Of a stretch of 48,781 nucleotides of DNA, positions 47,687 to 48,781 are shown one piece after another; position 1 is the stretch's first letter, and each line of letters begins with the position of its first letter. The DNA comes from Actinomadura violacea (GTDB lineage: Bacteria; Actinomycetota; Actinomycetes; Streptosporangiales; Streptosporangiaceae), in NCBI RefSeq assembly GCF_017573465.1, contig NZ_JAGEPF010000056.1, positions 1-48,781 on the forward strand. The letters run 5' to 3'. Both the position numbers and the translations under genes were made by a program. The notes under the pieces were generated by a model that ran no database searches, had not been told where the DNA came from, and worked only from the letters and a program-made list of their open reading frames with translations.

Positions 47687-48475
47687 TCACAGCGCGGTCC
47701 ATATCTCATTGGCCTGATGCGTCGGTGAGCCCCGATGCCAGCCGTGGCGGTAGCCGTGGCGTCCGAGGTATGGGCTGGTGAGGATGTGGTGAACTTCCGT
47801 CCACTGCATCAACTTCTGCCATGCGACGGCAGGCAATGGGGTCGGTGAAGCGGCGAGGGCGTGGTTGTAGACCGCGAGGGCGGCGGCGATCGTCGCTGGC
47901 AGCAGAGGGCCGTGGGTCATGGCGAGGCTGACGACCAGCTTGGCAAGGTCGTACCCGAACGGTGCGAGGGTGAGGCAGTCGTAGTCGACCATGGTGATCT
48001 GGGTGCCGGCGACCATGAGGTTGCGGAGGTTGGCATCGGTGTAGATGGCGGCGGGGGCGCCGGCGGCCGATTCGATGGCCTGGACGGCTTGTTCGGCTGT
48101 CAGGGCGGGCGCGGGAACGCTGCCTTTCTTGAGGAGGGTGCGGACTCGCTCTCGCCGTGGGGTGATGAAGTCCGGAATGGAGAAGCCGGCGCTGGTGCGG
48201 AAGGGCTTATCGAGGCTGGCTTGATGCAGTGTGTTGTGGTGCACCGCCTGGTGGAAGTGGCCCATGGCTTCGGCGATGAGGGGGAGGTCGCCCGGGTGAG
48301 CGTCGCGGCCTTGGACATAGTCAAACGACAGTTGGAGGGGCGTACTCCGGCGAAGTCGGGGAAGCCGCAGAGGGGTGCTGAGGGAGGCCATCTGCTCGGT
48401 GAGCCAACGGTGGTGCGCGGCGGCCCCCTGGCATGTTCGAGCGTCGGTATAGGTCTTGGTCCATGTGCTGGTCAT
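47687..48475 (-). CDS. Phosphotransferase (APH-fold) protein
   Basis: A 262-residue APH-fold protein. The catalytic loop reads YTDANLRN (145-152), with Asp147 and Asn152, where family members usually have HGDxxxxN. The metal Asp is in MVDYDCLTLAPFGYDLAKLV (Asp164). An N-terminal lobe is present but divergent. The substrate is unknown. The ATG overlaps the upstream methyltransferase stop by 4 bases, so the two are translated together and may act on one small molecule. Confidence 0.75.
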   Translation of the reverse strand: MTSTWTKTYTDARTCQGAAAHHRWLTEQMASLSTPLRLPRLRRSTPLQLSFDYVQGRDAHPGDLPLIAEAMGHFHQAVHHNTLHQASLDKPFRTSAGFSIPDFITPRRERVRTLLKKGSVPAPALTAEQAVQAIESAAGAPAAIYTDANLRNLMVAGTQITMVDYDCLTLAPFGYDLAKLVVSLAMTHGPLLPATIAAALAVYNHALAASPTPLPAVAWQKLMQWTEVHHILTSPYLGRHGYRHGWHRGSPTHQANEIWTAL

Positions 48476-48781
48476 GAAGGCCGCCGTTGGGCGAGGACGT
48501 AGGTGATGGTGGATGTGGTGGTCGTGGGTCCGTCGCCGTATTGGCGCCTGAGTGCGGCTGCTAATGCGGCGCCGTCGAGGTGTCCGAGTTGGTATTTGGG
48601 GACGGTGGTGAGGTAGTCGGCCAGGTGCTCGGCGTCGCGGAAGCGGAAGACGTGGAGGTCGTGGCGGACCTTGATCACGTTCATCGAGGCGGCGGTCAGC
48701 GCGGGAAGGTCTGTGCCGCTGGCAGACGCGTAGAGGCTGGTGCGGCGGGTCGCGCCGGGGTCCAGGCCGGCGCGGGCGAGG
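48472..48781 (-). CDS. 3' part of a probable SAM-dependent methyltransferase, 5' end outside window
   Basis: The frame is open to the window edge; only the last 102 residues are seen. They include MNVIKVRHDLHVFRFRDAEH, TTVPKYQLGHLDGAALAAAL and TTTTSTITYVLAQRRP. A C-terminus of this kind occurs in actinobacterial class I SAM-dependent methyltransferases, but the AdoMet motifs lie outside the window, so the call is tentative. It is followed with a 4-base overlap by the phosphotransferase gene. Confidence 0.5.
   Translation of the reverse strand, partial: LARAGLDPGATRRTSLYASASGTDLPALTAASMNVIKVRHDLHVFRFRDAEHLADYLTTVPKYQLGHLDGAALAAALRRQYGDGPTTTTSTITYVLAQRRPS

Noticed and set aside
1..48781. tRNA or rRNA genes
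   Set aside because: I saw no cloverleaf or rRNA-like sequence, including near the recombinase, so no tRNA attachment site is proposed.

Overview
The window is high-GC actinobacterial DNA. Codons end mostly in G or C, GTG and TTG starts are common, and genes are packed in operons with 4-base GTGA/ATGA overlaps. Gene content (RsbW-like ATPases, an XRE-SLOG regulator, a BTAD protein, a Tad locus, a VirB/TraG-type conjugation operon) suggests a filamentous actinomycete, perhaps Streptosporangiales or Streptomycetales. The genus cannot be named from this sequence. Much of the window looks like an integrative and conjugative element (ICE) or a similar accessory region.

Layout. 1-842: the 3' part of a 35-residue-repeat protein. 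865-3.9 kb: a minus-strand module made of a GC-rich tandem array, a ParB/sulfiredoxin-fold protein, a winged-helix/coiled-coil/winged-helix protein and an RsbW-like ATPase. 3.99-15.25 kb: a lipoprotein, then a Tad/Flp pilus operon on the minus strand (lipoprotein, secreted protein, CpaB, ParA-like, TadA, TadB, TadC, Flp-like, TadE x2, TadG-like, LysM-BTAD). 15.6-22.7 kb: a cargo block bounded by an intact and a broken copy of one small membrane-protein gene. It holds a lipoprotein, a recombinase remnant, a RibD-like reductase with an XRE-SLOG regulator, and a possible peptide-modification cluster (40-aa peptide, JmjC oxygenase, aldo/keto reductase, phosphotransferase). 22.7-27.5 kb: a type III restriction-modification pair. 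27.7-32.2 kb: a small membrane protein, a serine recombinase, a small ORF and two tandem methyltransferase-type genes. 32.2-32.8 kb: a divergent control region with direct repeats. 32.8-44.4 kb: a plus-strand conjugation operon (sigma-like protein, VirB2/TrbC, VirB6/TrbL, PrgI/VirB3, unknown, VirB4, VirD4/TraG, replication-relaxation protein, muramidase-NlpC/P60, unknown). 44.5-47.5 kb: a second, same-orientation copy of the 0.9-3.9 kb module. 47.7-48.8 kb: a phosphotransferase and the 3' end of a methyltransferase gene.

How the parts may work together. The recombinase would move the element and the VirB operon would transfer it. The restriction-modification pair and the extra methyltransferases would mark or protect DNA. 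The Tad locus would give the host a surface appendage. The two copies of the array/ParB-like module might serve maintenance, regulation or immunity of the element, but this is inference. The most interesting candidates are the duplicated three-gene module with its GC-rich arrays, and the small-peptide/JmjC/AKR/phosphotransferase cluster. All assignments come from reading motifs, without database searches.
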